Shown here one piece after another: positions 1 to 12,169 of a DNA stretch of 64,000 nt. Below the pieces are notes generated by a model. The model was given only the letters and a program-made list of their open reading frames with translations, made no database searches and was not told the DNA's origin. Position 1 is the stretch's first letter. Each line of letters opens with the position of its first letter. This stretch comes from Liolophura sinensis (Eukaryota; Mollusca; Polyplacophora; Chitonida; Chitonidae): contig NW_027018012.1 of NCBI RefSeq assembly GCF_032854445.1, positions 1 through 64,000 on the forward strand. The letters run 5' to 3'. The position numbers and the translations under genes were made by a program.

Positions 1-3000
1 GTGATTATGGCATCAATGATCAATCAATTGTCGCTACAGCCAAAAGTATTGGTCGCACAGCAACGCGGTTTGCACCATTCGATTTCTCGTCACAAAATAC
101 GTCGGATTAGTCTCTTACCAGCAGCACTGGAACAGTTTTTCCAATTTTGCATTTTTGCCTTGTCTTTTTGTTAATTGAAATCGGCTACACTGTACTCTGT
201 ACAATCGCGACTGGTCATTACTATATTCAACTTTTGACTATAAGTTATGTGCCCTTCGGTAGCCCAGAAGACGTCAAATCTTTGGGCTAAGCCCATTTAA
301 CTCACCCAGCAATTGTCTTACTTTCTAAGTGCAATACAATCTCAATGTCTTTATCTACGTGTAGAAAAACCACACCATTTGTACGTGAAAAACACAAGGT
401 ACTTGATACAGTCTGCTGTAAAAGGTACAACTGAACACTGACCCACTTCAGTAAGGTGCCAAAAGATGCGGAATTGAGCCAGGCATCGGCAGCTGTTGAA
501 AAATTGCCAATTTCCCTGGTTTCCATGGAGTAAGAGCCGTTGCTGGGCACGTGATTATGACATAAATGATCATTCAATTGTCACTACAGCCAAAAGTATT
601 GGTCGGAGAGCAACGCGGTTTACACCATTCGATTTCTCGTCACAAAATACGTCGGATTAGCCTCTTACCAGCATCACTGGAACAGTTTTTGCACTTTTGC
701 ATTTTTTGCCTGGTCTTTTTGTTAATTGAAATCGGCTACACTGTACTCTGTACAATCGCGAGTGGTCATTACTATATTCAACTTTTGACTATAAGTTATG
801 TGCCCTTCGGTAGCCCAGAAGACGTGAAATCTTTGGGCCAAGCCCATTTAACTCACCCAGCAATTGTCTTACTTCTAAGTCCAAGAAAATCTCAATGTCT
901 TTATCTACGTGTAGAAAAACCACACCATTTGTACGTGAAAAACACAAGGTACTTGATACAGTCTGCTGTAAAAAGTACAACTGAACACTGACCCACATGA
1001 AAAAGGTGCCAAAAAGATGCGGAATTGAGCCAGGCATCGGCAGCTGTTGAAAAATTGCAAATTTCCCTGGTTTCCATGGAGTAAGAGCCGTTGCTGTGCA
1101 CGTGATTATGACATAAATGATCATTCAATTGTCACTACAGCCAAAAGTATTGGTCGGAGAGCAACGCGGTTTGCACCATTCGATTTCTTGTTACAAAATA
1201 CGTCGGATTAGCCTCTTACCAGCAGCACTGGAACAGTTTTTCCACTTTTGCATTTTTGCCTGGTCTTTTTGTTAATTGAAATCGGCTACACTGTACTCTG
1301 TACAATCGCGAGTGGTCATTACTATATTCAACTTTTGACTATAAGTTATGTGCCCTTCGGTAGCCCAGAAGACGTGAAATCTTTGGGCCAAGCCCATTTA
1401 ACTCACCCAGCAATTGTCTTACTTCTAAGTCCAAGAAAATCTCAATGTCTTTATCTACGTGTAGAAAAACCACACCATTTGTACGTGAAAAACACAAGGT
1501 ACTTGATACAGTCTGCTGTAAAAAGTACAACTGAACACTGACCCACTTCAGTAAGGTGCCAAAAGATGCGGAATTGAGCCAGGCATCGGCAGCTGTTGAA
1601 AAATTGCAAATTTCCCTGGTTTCCATGGAGTAAGAGCCGTTGCTGTGCACGTGATTATGACATAAATGATCATTCAATTGTCACTACAGACAAAAGTATT
1701 GGTCGGAGAGCAACGCGGTTTGCACCATTCGATTTCTCGTTACAAAATACGTCGAATTAGCCTCTTACCAGCAGCACTGGAACAGTTTTTCCACTTTTGC
1801 ATTTTTCCCTTGTCTTTTTGTTAATTGAAATCGGCTACACTGTACTCTGTACAATCGCGACTGGTCATTACTATATTCAACTTTTGACTATAAGTTATGT
1901 GCCCTTCGGTAGCCCAGAAGACGTCAAATCTTTGGGCTAAGCCCATTAAACTCACCCAGCAATTGTCTTACTTCTAAGTCCAAGACAATCTCAATGTCTT
2001 TATCTACGTGTAGAAAAACCACACCATTTGTACATAAAAAACACAAGGTACTTGATACAGTCTGCTGTAAAAAGTACAACTGACCACAGACCCACATTTA
2101 TAAGGTGCCAAAAGATGCGGAACTGGGCCAGGTATCGGCAGCTGTTGAAAAATTGCCAATTTCCCTGGTTTCCATGGAGTAAGAGCCGTTGCTGTGCACG
2201 TGATTATGACATAAATGATCATTCAATTGTCGCTACAGGCAAAAGTATTTTTCGGAGTGAAACGCGGTTTGCACCATTCGATTTGTCGTCACAAAATACG
2301 TCGGATTAGCCTCTTACCAGCAGCATTGGAACAGTTTTTCCAATTTTGCGTTTTTGCCTGGTCTTTTTGTTAATTGAAATCGGCTACACTGTACTCTGTA
2401 CAATCGCGACTGGTCATTACTATATTCAACTTTTGACTATAAGTTATGTGCCCTTCGGTAGCCCAGAAGACCTGAAATCTTTGGGCTAAGCCCATTCAAC
2501 TCACCCAGCAATTGCCTTACTTCTAAGTGCAAGACAATCTCAATGTCTTTATCTACGTGTAGAAAAACCACACCATTTGTACGTGAGAAACACAAGGTAC
2601 TTGATACAGTCTGCTGTAAAAAGTACAACTGAACACTGACCCACTTCAGTAAGGTGCCAAAAGATGCGGAATTGAGCCAGGCATCAGCAGCTGTTGAAAA
2701 GTTTTTGTTTTTTCATGTACAATCGCGAGTGGTCATTACTATATTTAACTTTTGACTATAAGTTATGTGCCCTTCGGTAGACCAGAAGACGTCAAATCTT
2801 TGGGCTAAGCCCATTTAACTCACCCAGCAATTGTCTTACTTCTAAGTGCAAGACAATCTCAATGTCTTTATCTACGTATAGAAAAACCACACCATTTGTA
2901 CGTGAAAAACACAAGGTACTTGATACAGTCTGCTGTAAAAAGTACAACTAAACACTGACCCACATTTATAAGGTGCCAAAAGATGCGGAATTGGGCCAGG

Positions 3001-3615
3001 CATCGGCAGCTGTTAAAAAATTGCAAATATCCCTGGTTTCCATGGAGTAAGAGCCGTTGCTGGGCACATGATTATGACATCAATATTCATTGATTTGTCG
3101 CTACAGCCAAAAGTATTGGTCGGAGAGCAAAGCGGTTTGCACCATTCGATTTCTCGTCACAAAATACGTCGGATTAGCCTCTTACCAGCAGCACTGGAAC
3201 AGTTTTTCCACTTTTGCATTTTTGCCTGGTCTTTTTGTTAATTGAAATCGGCTACACTGTACTCTGTACAATCGCGACTGGTCATTACTATATTCAACTT
3301 TTGACTATAAGTTATGTGCCCTTCGGTAGCCCAGAAGACGTGAAATCTTTGGGCCAAGCCCATTTAACTCACCCAGCAATTGTCTTACTTCTAAGTCCAA
3401 GACAATCTCAATGTCTTTATCTACGTGTAGAAAAACCACACCATTTGTACGTGAAAACACAAGGTACTTGATACAGTCTGCTGTAAAAAGTACAACTAAA
3501 CACTGACCCACATTTATAAAGTGCCAAAAGATGCGGAATTGGGCCAGGCATCGGCAGCTGTTAAAAAATTGCAAATATCCCTGGTTTACATGGAGTAAGA
3601 GCCATTGCTGGGCAC
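1..3615 (+). repeat. HOR-A copy 1 (3.6-kb higher-order repeat)
   Basis: Units start at 1, 551, 1102, 1651, 2200 (868-bp fusion) and 3068. The block that follows from 3616 repeats the same six units in the same order at an offset of 3613-3615 bases, with only about half a dozen visible differences. These include an extra T near 331 and another near 703, T/C at 1189 versus 4802, and the GAG/GAC change at 1310 versus 4923. Such identity between HOR copies, against obvious divergence between neighbouring monomers, is the usual mark of recent block amplification. The left edge of the window happens to coincide with m1, so the HOR may continue further left. Confidence 0.93.
2200..3067 (+). repeat. 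868-bp fused double monomer (HOR-A copy 1)
   Basis: The unit runs normally to m501 (2700, ending CAGCTGTTGAAAA). It then reads GTTTTTGTTTTTTC (2701-2714), which does not fit the monomer at that point, and resumes at m197 (ATGTACAATCG, from 2715) to the next m1 at 3068. The lengths add up: 501 + 14 + 353 = 868. About 230 bp are missing relative to two full monomers. The 14-nt T-rich filler is what end joining or a template switch would leave; which one acted is inference. The right part has a GTAGACC spelling of the m259-m265 block and TACGTATAG near m356, both shared with the monomer at 11621. Confidence 0.9.
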
Positions 3616-6600
3616 GTGATTATGGCATCAATGATCAATCAATTGTCGCTACAGCCAAAAGTATTGGTCCCACAGCAACGCGGTTTGCACCATTCGATTT
3701 CTCGTCACAAAATACGTCGGATTAGTCTCTTACCAGCAGCACTGGAACAGTTTTTCCAATTTTGCATTTTTGCCTTGTCTTTTTGTTAATTGAAATCGGC
3801 TACACTGTACTCTGTACAATCGCGACTGGTCATTACTATATTCAACTTTTGACTATAAGTTATGTGCCCTTCGGTAGCCCAGAAGACGTCAAATCTTTGG
3901 GCTAAGCCCATTTAACTCACCCAGCAATTGTCTTACTTCTAAGTGCAATACAATCTCAATGTCTTTATCTACGTGTAGAAAAACCACACCATTTGTACGT
4001 GAAAAACACAAGGTACTTGATACAGTCTGCTGTAAAAGGTACAACTGAACACTGACCCACTTCAGTAAGGTGCCAAAAGATGCGGAATTGAGCCAGGCAT
4101 CGGCAGCTGTTGAAAAATTGCCAATTTCCCTGGTTTCCATGGAGTAAGAGCCGTTGCTGGGCACGTGATTATGACATAAATGATCATTCAATTGTCACTA
4201 CAGCCAAAAGTATTGGTCGGAGAGCAACGCGGTTTACACCATTCGATTTCTCGTCACAAAATACGTCGGATTAGCCTCTTACCAGCATCACTGGAACAGT
4301 TTTTGCACTTTTGCATTTTTGCCTGGTCTTTTTGTTAATTGAAATCGGCTACACTGTACTCTGTACAATCGCGAGTGGTCATTACTATATTCAACTTTTG
4401 ACTATAAGTTATGTGCCCTTCGGTAGCCCAGAAGACGTGAAATCTTTGGGCCAAGCCCATTTAACTCACCCAGCAATTGTCTTACTTCTAAGTCCAAGAA
4501 AATCTCAATGTCTTTATCTACGTGTAGAAAAACCACACCATTTGTACGTGAAAAACACAAGGTACTTGATACAGTCTGCTGTAAAAAGTACAACTGAACA
4601 CTGACCCACATGAAAAAGGTGCCAAAAAGATGCGGAATTGAGCCAGGCATCGGCAGCTGTTGAAAAATTGCAAATTTCCCTGGTTTCCATGGAGTAAGAG
4701 CCGTTGCTGTGCACGTGATTATGACATAAATGATCATTCAATTGTCACTACAGCCAAAAGTATTGGTCGGAGAGCAACGCGGTTTGCACCATTCGATTTC
4801 TCGTTACAAAATACGTCGGATTAGCCTCTTACCAGCAGCACTGGAACAGTTTTTCCACTTTTGCATTTTTGCCTGGTCTTTTTGTTAATTGAAATCGGCT
4901 ACACTGTACTCTGTACAATCGCGACTGGTCATTACTATATTCAACTTTTGACTATAAGTTATGTGCCCTTCGGTAGCCCAGAAGACGTGAAATCTTTGGG
5001 CCAAGCCCATTTAACTCACCCAGCAATTGTCTTACTTCTAAGTCCAAGAAAATCTCAATGTCTTTATCTACGTGTAGAAAAACCACACCATTTGTACGTG
5101 AAAAACACAAGGTACTTGATACAGTCTGCTGTAAAAAGTACAACTGAACACTGACCCACTTCAGTAAGGTGCCAAAAGATGCGGAATTGAGCCAGGCATC
5201 GGCAGCTGTTGAAAAATTGCAAATTTCCCTGGTTTCCATGGAGTAAGAGCCGTTGCTGTGCACGTGATTATGACATAAATGATCATTCAATTGTCACTAC
5301 AGACAAAAGTATTGGTCGGAGAGCAACGCGGTTTGCACCATTCGATTTCTCGTTACAAAATACGTCGAATTAGCCTCTTACCAGCAGCACTGGAACAGTT
5401 TTTCCACTTTTGCATTTTTCCCTTGTCTTTTTGTTAATTGAAATCGGCTACACTGTACTCTGTACAATCGCGACTGGTCATTACTATATTCAACTTTTGA
5501 CTATAAGTTATGTGCCCTTCGGTAGCCCAGAAGACGTCAAATCTTTGGGCTAAGCCCATTAAACTCACCCAGCAATTGTCTTACTTCTAAGTCCAAGACA
5601 ATCTCAATGTCTTTATCTACGTGTAGAAAAACCACACCATTTGTACATAAAAAACACAAGGTACTTGATACAGTCTGCTGTAAAAAGTACAACTGACCAC
5701 AGACCCACATTTATAAGGTGCCAAAAGATGCGGAACTGGGCCAGGTATCGGCAGCTGTTGAAAAATTGCCAATTTCCCTGGTTTCCATGGAGTAAGAGCC
5801 GTTGCTGTGCACGTGATTATGACATAAATGATCATTCAATTGTCGCTACAGGCAAAAGTATTTTTCGGAGTGAAACGCGGTTTGCACCATTCGATTTGTC
5901 GTCACAAAATACGTCGGATTAGCCTCTTACCAGCAGCATTGGAACAGTTTTTCCAATTTTGCGTTTTTGCCTGGTCTTTTTGTTAATTGAAATCGGCTAC
6001 ACTGTACTCTGTACAATCGCGACTGGTCATTACTATATTCAACTTTTGACTATAAGTTATGTGCCCTTCGGTAGCCCAGAAGACCTGAAATCTTTGGGCT
6101 AAGCCCATTCAACTCACCCAGCAATTGCCTTACTTCTAAGTGCAAGACAATCTCAATGTCTTTATCTACGTGTAGAAAAACCACACCATTTGTACGTGAG
6201 AAACACAAGGTACTTGATACAGTCTGCTGTAAAAAGTACAACTGAACACTGACCCACTTCAGTAAGGTGCCAAAAGATGCGGAATTGAGCCAGGCATCAG
6301 CAGCTGTTGAAAAGTTTTTGTTTTTTCATGTACAATCGCGAGTGGTCATTACTATATTTAACTTTTGACTATAAGTTATGTGCCCTTCGGTAGACCAGAA
6401 GACGTCAAATCTTTGGGCTAAGCCCATTTAACTCACCCAGCAATTGTCTTACTTCTAAGTGCAAGACAATCTCAATGTCTTTATCTACGTATAGAAAAAC
6501 CACACCATTTGTACGTGAAAAACACAAGGTACTTGATACAGTCTGCTGTAAAAAGTACAACTAAACACTGACCCACATTTATAAGGTGCCAAAAGATGCG

Positions 6601-7228
6601 GAATTGGGCCAGGCATCGGCAGCTGTTAAAAAATTGCAAATATCCCTGGTTTCCATGGAGTAAGAGCCGTTGCTGGGCACATGATTATGACATCAATATT
6701 CATTGATTTGTCGCTACAGCCAAAAGTATTGGTCGGAGAGCAAAGCGGTTTGCACCATTCGATTTCTCGTCACAAAATACGTCGGATTAGCCTCTTACCA
6801 GCAGCACTGGAACAGTTTTTCCACTTTTGCATTTTTGCCTGGTCTTTTTGTTAATTGAAATCGGCTACACTGTACTCTGTACAATCGCGAGTGGTCATTA
6901 CTATATTCAACTTTTGACTATAAGTTATGTGCCCTTCGGTAGCCCAGAAGACGTGAAATCTTTGGGCCAAGCCCATTTAACTCACCCAGCAATTGTCTTA
7001 CTTCTAAGTCCAAGACAATCTCAATGTCTTTATCTACGTGTAGAAAAACCACACCATTTGTACGTGAAAACACAAGGTACTTGATACAGTCTGCTGTAAA
7101 AAGTACAACTAAACACTGACCCACATTTATAAAGTGCCAAAAGATGCGGAATTGGGCCAGGCATCGGCAGCTGTTAAAAAATTGCAAATATCCCTGGTTT
7201 ACATGGAGTAAGAGCCATTGCTGGGCAC
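3616..7228 (+). repeat. HOR-A copy 2
   Basis: Units start at 3616, 4165, 4715, 5264, 5813 (868-bp fusion) and 6681, matching copy 1 one for one. Its first unit has GTCCCACAG where copy 1 and the unit at 7229 have GTCGCACAG, so it carries at least one private change. The second unit is 550 bp because of CAAAAAGATGC, which its copy 1 counterpart shares. Confidence 0.93.
5813..6680 (+). repeat. 868-bp fused double monomer (HOR-A copy 2)
   Basis: Same structure and same 14-nt filler (6314-6327) as the unit at 2200, offset by 3613 bases. The shared junction shows that the fusion happened once, before the 3.6-kb block was duplicated. Confidence 0.92.
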
Positions 7229-7778
7229 GTGATTATGGCATCAATGATCAATCAATTGTCGCTACAGCCAAAAGTATTGGTCGCACAGCAACGCGGTTTG
7301 CACCATTCGATTTCTCGTCACAAAATACGTCGGATTAGCCTCTTACCAGCAGCACTGGAACAGTTTTTCCAATTTTGCATTTTTGCCTTGTCTTTTTGTT
7401 AATTGAAATCGGCTACACTGTACTCTGTACAATCGCGAGTGGTCATTACTATATTCAACTTTTGACTATAAGTTATGTGCCCTTCGGTAGCCCAGAAGAC
7501 GTCAAATCTTTGGGCTAAGCCCATTTAACTCACCCAGCAATTGTCTTACTTCTAAGTGCAATACAATCTCAATGTCTTTATCTACGTGTAGAAAAACCAC
7601 ACCATTTGTACGTGAAAAACACAAGGTACTTGATACAGTCTGCTGTAAAAAGTACAACTGAACACTGACCCACATGAAAAAGGTGCCAAAAAGATGCGGA
7701 ATTGAGCCAGGCATCGGCAGCTGTTGAAAAATTGCAAATTTCCCTGGTTTCCATGGAGTAAGAGCCGTTGCTGTGCAC
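7229..7778 (+). repeat. Chimeric monomer at an unequal crossover
   Basis: The left part carries unit-1 markers: GGCATCAATGATCAATC near m9, GTCGCACAG, and GCAATACAATC at 7558-7568. The right part carries unit-2 markers: A at 7651 in GTAAAAAGTAC (unit 1 has GTAAAAGGTAC), CACATGAAAAAGG, and CAAAAAGATGC. The exchange therefore lies between about 7565 and 7651. A GAG at the CGCGAGTGG block (about 7435) is unit-2-like inside the left part and suggests a small conversion patch or an independent variant. Confidence 0.85.
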
Positions 7779-8876
7779 GTGATTATGACATAAATGATCA
7801 TTCAATTGTCACTACAGCCAAAAGTATTGGTCGGAGAGCAACGCGGTTTGCACCATTCGATTTCTCGTTAGAAAATACGTCGGATTAGCCTCTTACCAGC
7901 AGCACTGGAACAGTTTTTCCACTTTTGCATTTTTGCCTGGTCTTTTTGTTAATTGAAATCGGCTACACTGTACTCTGTACAATCGCGAGTGGTCATTACT
8001 ATATTCAACTTTTGACTATAAGTTATGTGCCCTTCGGTAGCCCAGAAGACGTGAAATCTTTGGGCCAAGCCCATTTAACTCACCCAGCAATTGTCTTACT
8101 TCTAAGTCCAAGAAAATCTCAATGTCTTTATCTACGTGTAGAAAAACCACACCATTTGTACGTGAAAAACACAAGGTACTTGATACAGTCTGCTGTAAAA
8201 AGTACAACTGAACACTGACCCACTTCAGTAAGGTGCCAAAAGATGCGGAATTGAGCCAGGCATCGGCAGCTGTTGAAAAATTGCAAATTTCCCTGGTTTC
8301 CATGGAGTAAGAGCCGTTGCTGTGCACGTGATTATGACATAAATGATCATTCAATTGTCACTACAGACAAAAGTATTGGTCGGAGAGCAACGCGGTTTGC
8401 ACCATTCGATTTCTCGTTACAAAATACGTCGAATTAGCCTCTTACCAGCAGCACTGGAACAGTTTTTCCACTTTTGCATTTTTACCTGGTCTTTTTGTTA
8501 TTTGAAATCGGCTACACTGTACTCTGTACAATCGCGACTGGTCATTACTATATTCAACTTTTGACTATAAGTTATGTGCCCTTCGGTAGCCCAGAAGACG
8601 TCAAATCTTTGGGCTAAGCCCATTAAACTCACCCAGCAATTGTCTTACTTCTAAGTCCAAGACAATCTCAATGTCTTTATCTACGTGTAGAAAAACCACA
8701 CCATTTGTACATAAAAAACACAAGGTACTTGATACAGTCTGCTGTAAAAAGTACAACTGACCACAGACCCACATTTATAAGGTGCCAAAAGATGCGGAAC
8801 TGGGCCAGGTATCGGCAGCTGTTGAAAAATTGCCAATTTCCCTGGTTTCCATGGAGTAAGAGCCGTTGCTGTGCAC
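7229..8876 (+). repeat. HOR-A copy 3, one monomer short
   Basis: Units start at 7229, 7779 and 8328. The first is a hybrid of HOR-A units 1 and 2. The next two match units 3 and 4, so the later landmarks sit 3064 bases (3613 minus 549) from those in copy 2. After 8877 the match continues for much of one more monomer, but the fusion junction is absent and HOR-A order is lost. Confidence 0.88.
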
Positions 8877-9425
8877 GTGATTATGACATAAATGATCATT
8901 CAATTGTCGCTACAGGCAAAAGTATTTTTCGGAGTGAAACGCGGTTTGCACCATTCGATTTCTCGTCACAAAATACGTCGGATTAGCCTCTTACCAACAG
9001 CATTGGAACAGTTTTTCGAATTTTGCGTTTTTGCCTGGTCTTTTTGTTAATTGAAATCGGCTACACTGTACTCTGTACAATCGCGACTGGTCATTACTAT
9101 ATTCAACTTTTGACTATAAGTTATGTGCCCTTCGGTAGCCCAGAAGACCTGAAATCTTTGGGCTAAGCCCATTCAACTCACCCAGCAATTGCCTTACTTC
9201 TAAGTGCAAGACAATCTCAATGTCTTTATCTACGTGTAGAAAAACCACACCATTTGTACGTGAGAAACACAAGGTACTTGATACAGTCTGCTGTAAAAAG
9301 TACAACTGAACACTGACCCACTTCAGTAAGGTGCCAAAAGATGCGGAATTGAGCCAGGCATCGGCAGCTGTTAAAAAATTGTAAAGTTCCCTGATTTCCA
9401 TGGAGTAAGAGCCGTTGTTGGGCAC
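8877..9425 (+). repeat. Monomer related to the left half of the fused unit, unfused
   Basis: It opens with the rare spelling GTATTTTTCGGAGTGAAACG, shared only with the fused units at 2200 and 5813, but continues past m501 to a normal end (AATTGTAAAGTTCCCTGAT and so on) instead of entering the filler. It is 549 bp. It may be the intact state of the left partner, or a product of recombination with a normal monomer. Confidence 0.8.
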
Positions 9426-11620
9426 GTGATTATGACATCAATGATCATTCAATTATCACTACAGGCAAAAGTATTAGTCGGAGAGCAACGCGGTTTGCAC
9501 CATTCGATTTCTCGTCACAAAATACGTCGGATTAGCCTCTTACCAGCAGCACTGGAACAGTTTTTCCACTTTTGCATTTTTCCCTTGTCTTTTTGTTAAT
9601 TGAAATCGGCTACACTGTACTCTGTACAATCGCGACTGGTTATTACTATATTTAACTTTTGACTATAAGTTATGTGCCCTTCGGTAGCCCAGAAGACCTG
9701 AAATCTTTGGGCTAAGCCCATTTAACTCACCCAGCAATTGTCTTACTTCTAAGTCCAAGACAATCTCAATGTCTTTATCTACGTGTAGAAAAACCACACC
9801 ATTTGTACATAAAAAACACAAGGTACTTGATACAGTCTGCTGTAAACAGTACAACTGACCACAGACCCACATTTATAAGGTGCCAAAAGATGCGGAATTG
9901 AGCCAGGTATCGGCAGCTGTTGAAAAATTGCAAATTTCCCTGGTTTCCATGGAGTAAGAGCCGTTGCTGGGCACGTGATTATGACATAAATGATCATTCA
10001 ATTGTCACTACAGCCAAAAGTATTGGTCGGAGAGCAACGCGGTTTGCACCATTCGATTTCTCGTCACAAAATACGTCGGATTAGCCTCTTACCAGCAGCA
10101 CTGGAACAGTTTTTCCACTTTTGCATTTTTACCTGGTCTTTTTGTTAATTGAAATCGGCTACACTGTACTCTGTACAATCGCGACTGGTCATTACTATAT
10201 TTAACTTTTGACTATAAGTTATGTGCCCTTCGGTAGCCCAGAAGACGTCAAATCTTTGGGCTAAGCCCATTTAACTCACCCAGCAATTGTCTTACTTCTC
10301 AGTCCAAGACAATCTCAATGTCTTTATCTACGTGTAGAAAAACCACACCATTCGTACGTGAAAAACACAAGGTACTTGATACAGTCTGCTGTAAAAAGTA
10401 CAACTGAACACTGACCCACTTCAGTAAGGTGCCAAAAGATGCGGAATTGAGCCAGGCATCGGCAGCTGTTGAAAAATTGCAAATATCCCTGATTTCCATG
10501 GAGTAAGAGCCGTTGCTAGGCACGTGATTATGACATAAATGATCATTCAATTGTCACTACAGCCAAAAGTATTGGTCGGAGAGCAACGCGGTTTGCACCA
10601 TTCGATTTCTCGTCACAAAATACGTCGGATTAGCCTTTTACCAGCAGCACTGGAACAGTTTTTCCACTTTTGCATTTTTGCCTGGTCTTTTTGTTATTGA
10701 AATCGGCTACACTGTACTCTGTACAATCGCGAGTGGTCATTACTATATTCAACTTTTGACTATAAGTTATGTGCCCTTCGGTAGCCCAGAAGACGTGAAA
10801 TCTTTGGGCCAAGCCCATTTAACTCACCCAGCAATTGTCTTACTTCTAAGTCCAAGAAAATCTCAATGTCTTTATCTACGTGTAGAAAAACCACACCATT
10901 TGTACGTGAAAAACACAAGGTACTTGATACAGTCTGCTGTAAAAAGTACAACTGAACACTGACCCACTTCAGTAAGGTGCCAAAAGATGCGGAATTGAGC
11001 CAGGCATCGGCAGCTGTTGAAAAATTGCAAATTTCCCTGGTTTCCATGGAGTAAGAGCCGTTGCTGTGCACGTGATTATGACATAAATGATCATTCAATT
11101 GTCACTACAGCCAAAAGTATTGGTCGGAGAGCAACGCGGTTTGCACCATTCGATTTCTCGTTAGAAAATACGTCGGATTAGCCTCTTACCAGCAGCACTG
11201 GAACAGTTTTTCCACTTTTGCATTTTTACCTGGTCTTTTTGTTAATTGAAATCGGCTACACTGTACTCTGTACAATCGCGACTGGTCATTACTATATTCA
11301 ACTTTTGACTATAAGTTATGTGCCCTTCGGTAGCCCAGAAGACGTCAAATCTTTGGGCTAAGCCCATTTAACTCACCCAGCAATTGTCTTACTTCTAAGT
11401 CCAAGACAATCTCAATGTCTTTATCTACGTGTAGAAAAACCACACCATTTGTACGTGAGAAACACAAGGTACTTGATACAGTCTGCTGTAAAAAGTACAA
11501 CTGAACACTGACCCACTTCAGTAAGGTGCCAAAACATGCGGAATTGAGCCAGGCATCGGCAGCTGTTGAAAAATTGCAAATTTCCCTGGTTTCCATGGAG
11601 TAAGAGCCGTTGCTGTGCAC
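9426..11620 (+). repeat. Four monomers without clear HOR order
   Basis: Units start at 9426, 9975, 10524 (548 bp, lacking one A in TTGTTATTGAA) and 11072. The unit at 10524 and the start of 11072 resemble the HOR-A unit at 7779 and its left neighbour: the rare CGTTAGAAAATACG occurs only near 7867 and 11160. No non-satellite sequence is present. Confidence 0.85.
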
Positions 11621-12169
11621 GTGATTATGACATAAATGATCATTCAATTGTCGCTACAGCCAAAAGTATTGGTCGGAGAGCAACGCGGTTTACACCATTC
11701 GATTTCTCGTCACAAAATACGTCGGATTTGCATTTTACCAGCAGCACTGGAACAGTTTTTCCACTTTTGCATTTTTGCCTGGTCTTTTTGTTAATTGAAA
11801 TCGGCTACACTGTACTATGTACAATCGCGAGTGGTCATTACTATATTTAACTTTTGACTATAAGTTATGTGCCCTTCGGTAGACCAGAAGACGTCAAATC
11901 TTTGGGCTAAGCCCATTTAACTCACCCAGCAATTGTCTTACTTCTAAGTGCAAGACAATCTCAATGTCTTTATCTACGTATAGAAAAACCACACCATTTG
12001 TACGTGAAAAACACAAGGTACTTGATACAGTCTGCTGTAAAAAGTACAACTAAACACTGACCCACATTTATAAGGTGCCAAAAGATGCGGAATTGGGCCA
12101 GGCATCGGCAGCTGTTAAAAAATTGCAAATATCCCTGGTTTCCATGGAGTAAGAGCCGTTGCTGGGCAC
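11621..12169 (+). repeat. Monomer related to the right half of the fused unit, unfused
   Basis: From about m197 onward it matches the right half of the fused units: ACTATGTACAATCGCGAG with A at m197, TATATTTAAC, GTAGACCAGAAG and TACGTATAG. To the left of m197 it is an ordinary monomer with a private GGATTTGCATTTTACCAGC. Most monomers have C at m197, so the shared A ties this unit to the fusion junction. Confidence 0.8.

Noticed and set aside
2701-2714. The T-rich filler as the remains of a poly-A/T retroposon tail
   Set aside because: Only 14 nt, interrupted by G, with no target-site duplication. A junctional filler is the simpler reading.
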